The notes beneath the pieces are model-generated. The model did no database searches, was not told where the DNA came from, and saw only the letters and a program-made list of their open reading frames with translations. This document shows positions 50,768 through 59,117 of a stretch of 64,000 nucleotides of DNA, piece by piece (the stretch's first letter is position 1; each line of letters begins with the position of its first letter). Source of the DNA: Gammaproteobacteria bacterium (lineage in GTDB: Bacteria > Pseudomonadota > Gammaproteobacteria > Pseudomonadales > Litorivicinaceae); contig JAHEDY010000003.1 in the NCBI GenBank assembly GCA_024640985.1, positions 1-64,000 on the forward strand, given 5' to 3'. The translations under genes were made by a program, and so were the position numbers.

Positions 50768-51747
50768 AGGCCTGGCAACGGATTCTTGCCGATTCGTTAA
50801 CGACATCGAATCAATTATTATCGCGCTTGGGCCTGATGGCCGATCAGGTGCAGTCTGTGGACCAGTCGCCGGATTTTCCGGTTCGAGTGCCGGAACCTTT
50901 TGTCACCCGGATGATGCCAGGTGATCCTCACGATCCCTTATTGCGCCAAGTGTTAGCAGTGACTGACGAGCGCCATGCGATGCCCGGGTTTGTGAAAGAC
51001 CCGTTGGATGAACTTGAAGGCCCGATGCCCGGGGTATTGCACAAATACCGATCGCGGGTCTTGGTGATCTACCGTGGTGGTTGCGCCATTAATTGCCGCT
51101 ATTGCTTTCGACGACATTTTCCTTATCAGGAGAATACGCTGACCGCGAGAGAGGTTGATGGGTTGGTGGGCTACCTCGAGGCCCATCCGGAAGTTAATGA
51201 AGTGATCTTGTCAGGCGGTGATCCATTGATGGCTGATGATCAGGCGCTTTCTAGTTTGTTTGTTCGGTTGGAATCTGTATCAAGCATCAACCGCTTACGG
51301 ATTCACACGCGATTACCCATTGTGATTCCAGAGCGGGTCACTGAGACGCTGTGCCAGACCATTGCTGCGACCGCTTTGCCTGTAGTGATGGTATTGCATA
51401 GCAACCATGCCAATGAAATTGATCAGCCGGTGATGGATGCAGTCAGTCAATTGCGCGGGGTCTGTCGTTCGGTATTGAATCAATCGGTGATCTTAAAAGG
51501 GATCAATGACTCTGCAGATGCGCTCATTGCCTTAAGCGAACGGTTGTTTGAGGCGGGGATTGATCCGTATTATTTGAACGTCTTAGATCGAGTGTCCGGG
51601 GCACATCATTTTGACGTGTCTGATCTGGAAGTGGCTGCACTTCATCAAGCATTATTGAATGCATTACCCGGATATTTAGTACCAAAGCTTGTCCGTGAAG
51701 TGCCAGGGATTGGCCACAAAGTGCAATGGAAGGGAGCGGCGCATTGA
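50764..51747 (+). CDS. epmB: EF-P (R)-beta-lysylation protein EpmB
   Basis: 327-residue radical SAM lysine 2,3-aminomutase homologue. CAINCRYCFRRHFPY at residues 107-121 carries the CxxxCxxC cluster; LSGGDPLMADD, LRIHTRLPIVIPERV, LNQSVILKGIND and the PLP lysine region GYLVPKLVRE are all shared with E. coli EpmB, which converts alpha- to beta-lysine for elongation factor P. efp and epmA are not in this window. GTG start overlaps ribE by 4 bases. Confidence 0.93.
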   Translation: MKAWQRILADSLTTSNQLLSRLGLMADQVQSVDQSPDFPVRVPEPFVTRMMPGDPHDPLLRQVLAVTDERHAMPGFVKDPLDELEGPMPGVLHKYRSRVLVIYRGGCAINCRYCFRRHFPYQENTLTAREVDGLVGYLEAHPEVNEVILSGGDPLMADDQALSSLFVRLESVSSINRLRIHTRLPIVIPERVTETLCQTIAATALPVVMVLHSNHANEIDQPVMDAVSQLRGVCRSVLNQSVILKGINDSADALIALSERLFEAGIDPYYLNVLDRVSGAHHFDVSDLEVAALHQALLNALPGYLVPKLVREVPGIGHKVQWKGAAH

Positions 51748-53324
51748 TGATGTCGACGGTTTTGATTTGGATCGCTGGCGCCTGGGGTGCTGGTCAAATC
51801 GCGCGTTGGGCAGCGTTGCCGCCTTTGGTTGGCTATCTGACTGCGGGAGCCTTGTTCGCAGCCAATGGATTAGGTGATAGCCAACATTGGTTGGAGATCC
51901 CCTCGGAAATCGGAGTGGAACTCTTACTCTTTGCGGTTGGCCTCAAAATGAATCCACGATCGATTTTCCGATTTGATGTCGCTTTCGGGACGCTTTTGCA
52001 TCTGATGCTGTCGGCTTTGATTCTGGCGCTTGCTCTAACGCAGGATTTATCCATTGAGATGAAGATTGCGCTAGCGCTGACTCTGGGATTCTCAAGCACT
52101 GTGGTCGCGGCCAAGGGCCTTGAGGCGCGCCGAGAAATACGAGCATTTCATGGTCGGTTGTCGATCAGTATTCTTGTCTTGCAAGATTTAGTGGCGGTCA
52201 CCTTGTTAGCCGTTGGTGGAGACTCTGCACCCTCACCATTTGCGTTAGGTCTTTTAGCCATCCCATTGGCTGCGCCCTTGTTAAGAAAAGGATTGGAAAA
52301 GCTCTCACCCGAGCCCGAGTTGCATCTCTTGGTTGGAGTTTTATTGGCCTTGGTGTTGGGTGCTCAGTTGTTTAAAGCAGTCGGTGTTAGTGGGGAATTG
52401 GGTGCTTTGGTGATGGGAATGGTATTTGCCAATCATCCGGTCGCTAAGGGGATCGCCAATTATTTATGGGGTGTCCGTGAGTTGCTGTTGATCGCGTTTT
52501 TCCTGCGTGTCGGGATGCAAGTTCCTCTCGATCTGCAGGTCGTGATGGATGCCTTGCCGCTTCTCTTGTTATTGCCCTTGAAATTGGCTGTCCTTTTTGG
52601 CCTGTTGGTGCTGATTCGACTGCGTGCATACACCGCGTTTTTGATGTCGATTACCTTATTTTCATACTCTGAATTTGCACTCATTGTGGCGGCAGCATGG
52701 GCGGATAATGGTTTGATTCCCTCGACGGTGTTGCCAACGATCGCTGTTGCCGTCACCTTGAGCTTTGTCATTTCTGCGCCGCTGAACCGCTTTGCGCATG
52801 AGTTATATGAGCGATATGAAGGCTTTCTTGGGCGGCTTGAGCGTACCGATCGGCACCCGGATGAGCAACCACTGACACTTGGCGGAGCGCATGTGTTGGT
52901 AATCGGGATGGGTCGCATTGGGACCGCTGTGTTTGACAGTCTGACTGAAGATGGCGAAAAGGTCGTTGGGATTGATGCGGATCCGGGAAAATTAGAATCG
53001 CATCGCCAAGCGGGCCGCCGCGTGGTGTTTGCAGATGCTGAGGATCCCGGGTTTTGGAATCATCTCCGATTTGGACGGCTAGAAGCTGTGGTGTTGACCA
53101 TGCCGGAGCCTGAATCCCAGTGCTGGGCGACCCATCGGCTCCGCGATCGTGGATTTGAGGGGGTCATCGCGGTGAGTACACGATCCCGCCATACAGTCAC
53201 TCGCGTCAAGGAAGCCGGTGCTGACCTGATTTATGATGCCCACGATGCCGCTGGGTTGGGATTAGGTAAGGCGGTTCTCACTTGTCTTGGTGACGAGCGA
53301 TTAGATAATCCCGAGCCTCGTTAA
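51747..53324 (+). CDS. Kef/YbaL-type monovalent cation:proton antiporter
   Basis: 525 residues from the ATG at 51747 (TGATG overlap with epmB). About twelve hydrophobic segments fill residues 1-370, typical of CPA2 antiporters: LLLFAVGLKMNPRSIFRFD, LGFSSTVVAAKGLE, LSISILVLQDLVAVTLLAV. A C-terminal RCK/TrkA-N domain follows (HVLVIGMGRIGTAVFDSL near residue 390, then VVGIDADPGKLE), so NAD(H) or a similar ligand probably gates it. No KefF or KefG partner gene is nearby. K+ efflux is the usual role. The 3' end overlaps the J-domain gene by 47 bases on the other strand. Confidence 0.88.
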   Translation: MMSTVLIWIAGAWGAGQIARWAALPPLVGYLTAGALFAANGLGDSQHWLEIPSEIGVELLLFAVGLKMNPRSIFRFDVAFGTLLHLMLSALILALALTQDLSIEMKIALALTLGFSSTVVAAKGLEARREIRAFHGRLSISILVLQDLVAVTLLAVGGDSAPSPFALGLLAIPLAAPLLRKGLEKLSPEPELHLLVGVLLALVLGAQLFKAVGVSGELGALVMGMVFANHPVAKGIANYLWGVRELLLIAFFLRVGMQVPLDLQVVMDALPLLLLLPLKLAVLFGLLVLIRLRAYTAFLMSITLFSYSEFALIVAAAWADNGLIPSTVLPTIAVAVTLSFVISAPLNRFAHELYERYEGFLGRLERTDRHPDEQPLTLGGAHVLVIGMGRIGTAVFDSLTEDGEKVVGIDADPGKLESHRQAGRRVVFADAEDPGFWNHLRFGRLEAVVLTMPEPESQCWATHRLRDRGFEGVIAVSTRSRHTVTRVKEAGADLIYDAHDAAGLGLGKAVLTCLGDERLDNPEPR

Positions 53325-53784
53325 TCAGAGCAGCTAAGTAATCTGTTCCATCTTTATCGGGATGCATTTTACCCATGAGTTTGCGATGTGCTGTGCGGAT
53401 TTCAGCAGGCGTTGCGTTTTCATCAATCCCTAAGATTTCTGCCGCGCGCTTTGCTGTCATCGGCTCATCATTGGCTTGGCCTTTTTGATTGGCATGGGCT
53501 GCACCTGCACTTGCTGCTGCTCCTAAGCCAAGGATCTGCCGAAGCTGTGGAAACATGGAGAGTAATCCCCGCATGCTCCACAGCCGTCGACCAAAGGCCG
53601 CAACTGGCGCAGCTAGGGCAGCGAGTGCTGGCAATTTTCCGGTGACGACCAGCACCAAAATGCCGATAGCGACGGCGCCACCGACGACTTTCCACTTGTT
53701 TTCAGCGATCCATCCCTTGGTTGATCCGCGTGTTAGCAGATACATCAGGGCGAGAACCGCGAGGGTAATGATGAGCAATCTCAT
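53278..53784 (-). CDS. Membrane-anchored J-domain protein
   Basis: 168 residues from the ATG at 53784 (a TTG at 53790 is also in frame). Two hydrophobic segments at about 4-18 and 33-48, then a hydrophobic/basic stretch with a Gly-Ala-rich loop near 86-98, and a C-terminal J domain of about 60 residues with the HPD tripeptide at 141-143 (KMHPDKDGTDYLAALINEAR). The layout, membrane segments first and the J domain last, resembles the TIM14/Pam18-like DnaJ proteins of proteobacteria. It would recruit DnaK to the membrane; its client is unknown. Confidence 0.8.
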   Translation of the reverse strand: MRLLIITLAVLALMYLLTRGSTKGWIAENKWKVVGGAVAIGILVLVVTGKLPALAALAAPVAAFGRRLWSMRGLLSMFPQLRQILGLGAAASAGAAHANQKGQANDEPMTAKRAAEILGIDENATPAEIRTAHRKLMGKMHPDKDGTDYLAALINEARDYLIARHQDK

Positions 53785-53835
53785 GTTCAATATTTATCTG
53801 GACAAAACTAGGACAAACTTGCCACACTACGAGGT

Positions 53836-54840
53836 ATGGCTACATTAGAAACAATTTCAAGTATCGATACGTCACCGCGTCACCCCATTCGTTTAGTGGC
53901 GAATCGGACAGGCTTGACGGTCGACCTCATCCGCGCTTGGGAGAAACGGTACCACGTTGTTGAGCCCGCGCGTAGTGATACCAAGCGTCGTTTATACAGC
54001 GACTATGATATTGAGCGTTTGCGGTTGATCCGAATTGCCAAACAAAATGGTCGACGTCTTGTGGATGTCGCGCCTTTAACGCTCGAAGCCCTGCGCGATG
54101 TGGTTTCAGAAGACAGTCGCTACGAGGTCTCACAGGATGTTCAAGCCGAAATTTATCGGCCCAGTTGGACAAGCCCACTCGAATCTTCAGAGTCTGCTGA
54201 TGATATTGATGCGCTAATGTTCTCGGTACAGACAATGGATCAGCATCGCTTTGATCAGCTGCTGCAAGAAGGTTTGGTCAAACAATCTTTACCCGCATTC
54301 TTGCAAACAGTAATTGGACCGCTGCTTGCTGAAATTGGTGAGTCAACCCGACTCGGAAAAATGCGAATCGCGCACGAGCACATGGCAACGGCACATCTTC
54401 GTACCTTTATCGGTGCGCTTAGATTCCGAGAAACCTATACCGGTAATGAACCGAAAATCGTGATCACCACACCCACAGGTCAATTGCATGAGTTAGGTGC
54501 CTTGATGGTGGCAGCCTTGGTTTCAGTGGATGGTTGGTTGCCTGTTTATTTGGGCCCGAATACACCGGCTGACGAGATCGCGGCCTGTGCGATGCAATCG
54601 GGTGCGCGAGCAGTGAGTCTGTCACTGACCTATCCTGCCGATGACCCAAGAATTCCGACAGAATTGACTCGTTTACGGTCACAACTTGAGTCTAGGATTC
54701 CGGTATTTGTTGGTGGTTCAGCGGCGTCCCATCATCATGAATTGATCAATCGGTTAGGCCTTCTTTCACCGAAAAGCCTGGATGCTCTGAGGCACTCTCT
54801 CAATATGCTTCGAGACAATCGATTCCAAGGAATTGCCTGA
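53836..54840 (+). CDS. MerR-type regulator with a cobalamin-binding-like domain
   Basis: 334 residues. N-terminal MerR helix-turn-helix at about 15-80 (LVANRTGLTVDLIRAWEKRY, YSDYDIERL), then a helical B12-binding cap, and a Rossmann B12 domain from about 207. The cobalt-ligand motif is present as TPTGQLHELGALM (His218), and GKMRIAHEHMATAHLR carries the EH pair of CarH/LitR photoreceptors. The Trp of the CarH Wx9EH motif is Thr171 here. So B12 or another tetrapyrrole is plausible, but light sensing is unsure. GAGG is only 1 base from the ATG, an odd ribosome site. Overlaps the next gene by 1 base. Confidence 0.8.
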   Translation: MATLETISSIDTSPRHPIRLVANRTGLTVDLIRAWEKRYHVVEPARSDTKRRLYSDYDIERLRLIRIAKQNGRRLVDVAPLTLEALRDVVSEDSRYEVSQDVQAEIYRPSWTSPLESSESADDIDALMFSVQTMDQHRFDQLLQEGLVKQSLPAFLQTVIGPLLAEIGESTRLGKMRIAHEHMATAHLRTFIGALRFRETYTGNEPKIVITTPTGQLHELGALMVAALVSVDGWLPVYLGPNTPADEIAACAMQSGARAVSLSLTYPADDPRIPTELTRLRSQLESRIPVFVGGSAASHHHELINRLGLLSPKSLDALRHSLNMLRDNRFQGIA

Positions 54841-55160
54841 TGACCTTGGCTGAACTGAAAGCTTTGATTGGAAAAGGCCGGGCGCTGACACTCGAAATCC
54901 ATGCATTCGAGGGGATCATTTACTTGGTCAAAATCATCACCGATGTTGGTGAGACCATGCTGAAAAAAGATGACGGTGATAATCAGGTCTTTAAATCATC
55001 GACTCAGGCCGGGATTGCTCTGGCCGAAGCGGGTGGGACCACAGCATGCATTGTTCATCAGTGCGCTTATGACGAGGTGATCGGACACGAACCTTGCCAT
55101 GCTGAAGACCCTTCCTTAAGAACACCAATGGATCTGCGACTACTGGCAGGGCTCGGTTAA
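54840..55160 (+). CDS. Small DUF6482-like protein
   Basis: 106 residues, translationally coupled to the MerR-type gene (TGATG). No signal or membrane segment. The segment IVHQCAYDEVIGHEP resembles the DUF6482 mark VHQSAYDEM, with N-terminal LTLEIHAFEGIIYLVKI. Function unknown. It may be a partner or target of the neighbouring regulator. The end overlaps the Nudix gene by 4 bases tail to tail. Confidence 0.6.
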   Translation: MTLAELKALIGKGRALTLEIHAFEGIIYLVKIITDVGETMLKKDDGDNQVFKSSTQAGIALAEAGGTTACIVHQCAYDEVIGHEPCHAEDPSLRTPMDLRLLAGLG

Positions 55161-56005
55161 CCTTCCAGCTGATTTCTGCGCTCACAGAGCATCGCGTATT
55201 CAGGGGTATTGTCGCCTGTGAGTACGCCATGGCGGATGGCAAAATCGATAATCACGAGATTACAGTTGTATTTGAATGCATCACTCGTGGCAATGATCGA
55301 TAACACCTCGTCAATCGGGAGACGCTGAAACGATTCCACCTCGCCATCATGGCAGACCGGTACAAAGCTATCTGGTAATTCCAGATCGAAACAGTAAAGA
55401 ATATCGCGCTTGAGTCCCCGGCCGTCGGTATGTCGATAACTGATCGTCCCGGTTGCTATCGCTTGGTTGGCTTGGGTCTCTGAAATCCCGGCTTCTTCGA
55501 AACATTCCTTCACAAGATTTTCAAATAACCCCAGCCCCGCCGGTTGCCCACCACCGACCATATTGTCGAGTTTGCCTGGAAAGGTGGGCTTGTGTGGGGA
55601 GCGTTTGGCCACCCAAAGCTCGATCCCTTGGCGGGTTCTGACATAACCATTCAAGTGCACCCCGAATGTCAGGCAGCCGAGTGGAGCAGTGAGCGTCCGT
55701 TCCATCACAAATCGTGTCGGGTCTGTGACTGAGGCTTTGACTGGAAAGGGCTCGCCCACCCAACTCCAAAGTAACCCCTCTTCATAGGTTTCCTTGGCAA
55801 ATCGAGCAAAGAGTTGGTTGAGCTCTACTTCAGGCTCGTTCGGGATGATCAGACCTTGATCCGATTCGCGCCAGAGTCCGAATTCGATGCCACGTAACTT
55901 AAAAGGATCTTGAACATAGCCAAGCAATGCATCGTGTTGGAACCAGGGGGTCCATCCGGAGACGTCTGCATTGTGGGCGTGATTGAAATGGTCAAAATAA
56001 CTCAA
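55157..56005 (-). CDS. DUF4743 Nudix hydrolase (thiamine diphosphate-type)
   Basis: 282 residues. An N-terminal DUF4743-like part (about 1-120) precedes a Nudix domain. The Nudix box is GGGQPAGLGLFENLVKECFEEAGI, where the first Glu of the consensus is Leu and RE is KE; this variant box with PAGL is known from the Tnr3/YJR142W branch, which hydrolyses oxidised thiamine diphosphates. The start is a TTG overlapping the AbrB stop, with GGAG 8 bases upstream. Last gene of the suf-headed minus run. Confidence 0.75.
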   Translation of the reverse strand: MSYFDHFNHAHNADVSGWTPWFQHDALLGYVQDPFKLRGIEFGLWRESDQGLIIPNEPEVELNQLFARFAKETYEEGLLWSWVGEPFPVKASVTDPTRFVMERTLTAPLGCLTFGVHLNGYVRTRQGIELWVAKRSPHKPTFPGKLDNMVGGGQPAGLGLFENLVKECFEEAGISETQANQAIATGTISYRHTDGRGLKRDILYCFDLELPDSFVPVCHDGEVESFQRLPIDEVLSIIATSDAFKYNCNLVIIDFAIRHGVLTGDNTPEYAMLCERRNQLEG

Positions 56006-56442
56006 GGTCTGCTCCAGTAGCTGGCAAAGAAAGGAATGAGCATCCCCATCGCGAGGACTCGAATCAAGTGTTGTGTGGTGACATAAAGACCATCGGCGCC
56101 CACTTCCAAGGCAACAACCGGCATGACTTGAAAGGCACCTGGCATGAATCCAAGCGCTGCATCAAGGAATGGGAACCCAAGAAGTTGATGGGTGATGTAA
56201 GCGCCAATCAAGGCAATGGTAATAGCGACCATTGTTGAGATTGCCGCAGGCGGGATGGTCTTTAACAAGGTACGGACCCCCTGTCCGACAATATCGACTC
56301 CAATACGCCAACCGAAGAGCATCATGGCAAATGCAATGAACATCGGTGGGGTATTCAGTGTGGCGAGCTCGAGTAGATTCAAGCTTGCACCCACGAACAC
56401 ACCGACAATCAGTCCAGGAGTTGTGACACGGAGGACTCTCAA
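56002..56442 (-). CDS. AbrB-family membrane protein, C-terminal half (frameshifted gene)
   Basis: 146 residues covering the second AbrB repeat: four or more hydrophobic segments, with GWRIGVDIVGQGV and GAFQVMPVVALEVGADGLYV, conserved in AbrB_dupli proteins. It would start with TTG overlapping the stop of the preceding half, with no good ribosome site. Codons upstream in this frame (GTARLLR before VLRVTTPG) match what the family has at the join, so the two halves look like one gene broken by a one-base shift near 56460. Confidence 0.7.
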   Translation of the reverse strand: MRVLRVTTPGLIVGVFVGASLNLLELATLNTPPMFIAFAMMLFGWRIGVDIVGQGVRTLLKTIPPAAISTMVAITIALIGAYITHQLLGFPFLDAALGFMPGAFQVMPVVALEVGADGLYVTTQHLIRVLAMGMLIPFFASYWSRP

Positions 56443-57014
56443 GAGGCGGGCAGTCCCCAGGAGACACTGAGAACGATCAGCCAGATGATGAAATCTGTGT
56501 GTTGAAATAGGATCGTCGGTTGAGTCGTCTCGGGAACCACAAAAAGAAAATGAACTAAGAGCGTGAGGAAGGCGAGTCTCAAGCTTTGGTAGACGGCCAC
56601 TTGAGACAAGGCGCCGCCATAGTGCTCGGTTACAGCTAGGGCTGATGAGAGGTTTCCAGGCGCGGCTGCCATATGTGCGCTGATCCGATCAAGCGCTAAC
56701 AGCCGCTGATTCAGTTTTCCAACGATCCACAAAATCATGACCATGGTCACGATCAGGATCGTTAGACTGAATGGCCAGAGTGTCACTCGCTCAAAGACAT
56801 CCGAAGTCACGCGACTGCCGAGCGCTAAACCCAGTAAGAGGATTGCGAAATGGTGAGCATCCAGTCCGGGTGCTTGATTGACTTTGGTGAGATGCACGGT
56901 GAGCCCAATGATGAGCATCGGTCCAATCATGGCGCCAAGTGGGACGTTAAGACTCTCGAAGGTGATCGCTGCGACAGCCGCGATGGCGCCAAATAGCGGT
57001 AATGAGTACCGCAT
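56439..57014 (-). CDS. AbrB-family membrane protein, N-terminal half (frameshifted gene)
   Basis: 191 residues with the first AbrB repeat: hydrophobic helices and the mark APGNLSSALAVTEHYGGALSQVAVYQSLRL. AbrB-family proteins (formerly called putative ammonia monooxygenases) are about 350 residues with two repeats; the two pieces here add to 337. The frame ends in WGLPAS-stop after a GGGG run. One extra G there would give a continuous reading across both halves. Function of the family is not firmly known. It overlaps the Rieske gene by 1 base. Confidence 0.75.
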   Translation of the reverse strand: MRYSLPLFGAIAAVAAITFESLNVPLGAMIGPMLIIGLTVHLTKVNQAPGLDAHHFAILLLGLALGSRVTSDVFERVTLWPFSLTILIVTMVMILWIVGKLNQRLLALDRISAHMAAAPGNLSSALAVTEHYGGALSQVAVYQSLRLAFLTLLVHFLFVVPETTQPTILFQHTDFIIWLIVLSVSWGLPAS

Positions 57015-57334
57015 CAGGCATCATCGAGTTGAAGTTCGATGACCCCGTCTTCGTGGATTCGTATCGGGAATGTTGAGACTTTCCCATAGGCTGGAGCAGA
57101 GCGCGCTTGGCCTGTTTTGACACAGAATCTCGCGCCGTGTCGCGGGCATTCGATTTCGCCGTCAATGTAAAGACCGCCACAAAGCTCAGCACCATCATGT
57201 GTGCAGAGATCTTCGATGGCATACACATGCTCGCCTTCACGAAAGACAAGAACATCGACATCGTCAAATTCGAATCGTTCGTAGGCACCATCAGCAAGCG
57301 CGTTCAAAGTCGAGATTTCAATCCATTGGCTCAT
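57014..57334 (-). CDS. Rieske [2Fe-2S] ferredoxin-like protein
   Basis: 106 residues, a single Rieske domain. The cluster ligands are Cys44-x-His46 (CTHDGAELCGG) and Cys63-xx-His66 (CPRHGARFC). No membrane anchor, so it is soluble, like NirD- or dioxygenase-type ferredoxins. It lies 8 bases after sufT, which suggests use in, or maturation by, the SUF system. GGAG precedes the ATG. Confidence 0.9.
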   Translation of the reverse strand: MSQWIEISTLNALADGAYERFEFDDVDVLVFREGEHVYAIEDLCTHDGAELCGGLYIDGEIECPRHGARFCVKTGQARSAPAYGKVSTFPIRIHEDGVIELQLDDA

Positions 57335-57342
57335 GGGTTCTC

Positions 57343-57897
57343 CTAAAATAATCCCGCTTCCAACCGTGCCTCTTCAGTCATTCGGCTGGCATCCCAGGGC
57401 GGGTCAAACACCATTTGAATGTCGGCCTGGTCGACCTCTCTGAGGGCTTCGATTTTGGTTTTAATATCGTGTGCCATGATCGGTCCCATCCCACAACCCG
57501 GCGCGGTGAGCGTCATGTCAACCCGAACGTGTGTACGGCCGTCGATTAATGTCGATATCCTCAAATCATAAATTAAACCGAGTTCAACGATATTGACAGG
57601 GATTTCAGGGTCGTAGCTTTGTTTTAAAACATCCCAGATTTGATCCTCAAGGGAGGAGCCTGCGGGTTCATCGATTTTGCCTGGAGAAGCAACACCGAGC
57701 TTGGCGAGATCTTCGGTTTCGATACGCACAAGACGACCGCCAATATCCAACGTGAGGGTGTCTCCAAGGGCTTGTGTGACAACCACGGTTTCACCCACAC
57801 CAAGCGTGAGGGGGACTCCTTGCGGAACTTGCTTGCCGGTGAGATTGTCGAGAACGGTGAGCTCTGATCCTTTATCCAGTTCAGCAAACGGAATCAT
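57343..57897 (-). CDS. sufT: SUF system assembly protein SufT
   Basis: 184 residues. The C-terminal two thirds are a DUF59/MIP18 domain with IPVNIVELGLIYDL and the cysteine loop TLTAPGCGMGPIM; the N-terminal part (about 70 residues) is beta-rich, as in SufT. SufT helps Fe-S protein maturation. It overlaps sufS by 1 base (TGA/ATG) and is followed by the Rieske gene. Confidence 0.92.
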   Translation of the reverse strand: MIPFAELDKGSELTVLDNLTGKQVPQGVPLTLGVGETVVVTQALGDTLTLDIGGRLVRIETEDLAKLGVASPGKIDEPAGSSLEDQIWDVLKQSYDPEIPVNIVELGLIYDLRISTLIDGRTHVRVDMTLTAPGCGMGPIMAHDIKTKIEALREVDQADIQMVFDPPWDASRMTEEARLEAGLF

Positions 57898-59117
57898 CAG
57901 TCGGTCAACATCCCAATGACACGATCGAGTGCTTCCAGAAAATGATCAACTTCTTCGATGGAATTGTAAAAAGCGACTGACGCCCGCGCTGTGCCCGGTA
58001 AGCCAAAATGTTCCATGGTCGGCATGGCGCAGTGATGACCTGTGCGTACGGCGATGCCTAACTGGTCAAGCAATGTTCCCACATCGGTAGGGTGTGCACC
58101 TTTGACATTAAACGAGCACACACTCACCCAATGATTGGGATGCCCCAGGACATCGACTTTGTCGCGGCTGAGCATGGCTTCGGTCAGGTGGCTGTGAACG
58201 CGATGCTCGTGTTCAACAGCGCCTTTGAAATCAATCGATTCCAGATAATCCAGTGCTGTCGCAAAACCAATCGTATCCGCGATATTCGGGGTTCCTGCTT
58301 CGAATTTCCAAGGGAGCTCGTTGTAGGTTGTCCCGCTGAAGCTGACGCGATCAATCATGTCGCCACCGCCTTGCCAGGGCGGTAGGCGTTCAAGCAAGTC
58401 ACGACGACCTAAGAGGACTCCGATGCCGGTTGGGCCACAACACTTGTGGGCGCTGACGGCATAAAAATCTGCATTGAGCTCTTTGACATTCACCATCATG
58501 TGTGGCGCAGCCTGTGCGCCATCGATCACAGAATATGCCTGATTTTCCTGAGCCAGTGTCACAAACCCTTGCACATCGTTTAACGCGCCGATCGCGTTGG
58601 AGACGTGTCCAACGGCAATGACAGCGACCGGATGCTCGCTACAGAGGGTTTTGGCTGACTCAAGACTTAAGGCACCGCTAGGATCCACAGGGATAGGGAT
58701 GACGCGCACACCGATACGGGCTTCAAGCTGCTGCCAAGGTACAATGTTGGCGTGATGCTCGGTTTCACCGACTAAAATGACATCACCCGGTTTTAGTGAA
58801 TCGACGAGCGTATTGGCAACTAAGTTCAGCGCTTCGGTTGCGCCGCGGAGCAGAATGACCTCACCGGGATCTTCAACACCGAACCAGCGACCAATTCGGA
58901 CTCTGGCACCTTCATAGGCGTCAGTTGCTTCGCCACTTAAGGTATGAACACCGCGATGCACATTGGAGTTATACCGATCATAGTAATCACTGATGGACTC
59001 AATGACTCTGGTTGGTTTTTGCGAAGTGGCTGCGTTATCAAAGTAAACTAAGGGCTGGCCATGGACTTCACGCGCGAGGATCGGGAAGTCGCTGCGAACG
59101 CGCGCAAGATCAAACAT
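57897..59117 (-). CDS. sufS: Cysteine desulfurase SufS
   Basis: PLP enzyme that mobilises sulfur from cysteine for the SUF scaffold. 406 residues from the ATG at 59117 (AAGGA, 8 bases; a TTG one codon upstream is unneeded). PLP lysine Lys225 in SAHKCCGPTG and the catalytic Cys363 in RTGHHCAMP are in place. It acts with SufE, encoded a few kilobases upstream. Overlaps sufD by 8 bases. Confidence 0.96.
   Translation of the reverse strand: MFDLARVRSDFPILAREVHGQPLVYFDNAATSQKPTRVIESISDYYDRYNSNVHRGVHTLSGEATDAYEGARVRIGRWFGVEDPGEVILLRGATEALNLVANTLVDSLKPGDVILVGETEHHANIVPWQQLEARIGVRVIPIPVDPSGALSLESAKTLCSEHPVAVIAVGHVSNAIGALNDVQGFVTLAQENQAYSVIDGAQAAPHMMVNVKELNADFYAVSAHKCCGPTGIGVLLGRRDLLERLPPWQGGGDMIDRVSFSGTTYNELPWKFEAGTPNIADTIGFATALDYLESIDFKGAVEHEHRVHSHLTEAMLSRDKVDVLGHPNHWVSVCSFNVKGAHPTDVGTLLDQLGIAVRTGHHCAMPTMEHFGLPGTARASVAFYNSIEEVDHFLEALDRVIGMLTD

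Noticed and set aside
56455-56465. Programmed -1 frameshift joining the AbrB halves
   Set aside because: The shift site reads C TGG GGA in the first frame, which is not a standard slippery heptamer, so a mutation, sequence error or split gene is more likely.
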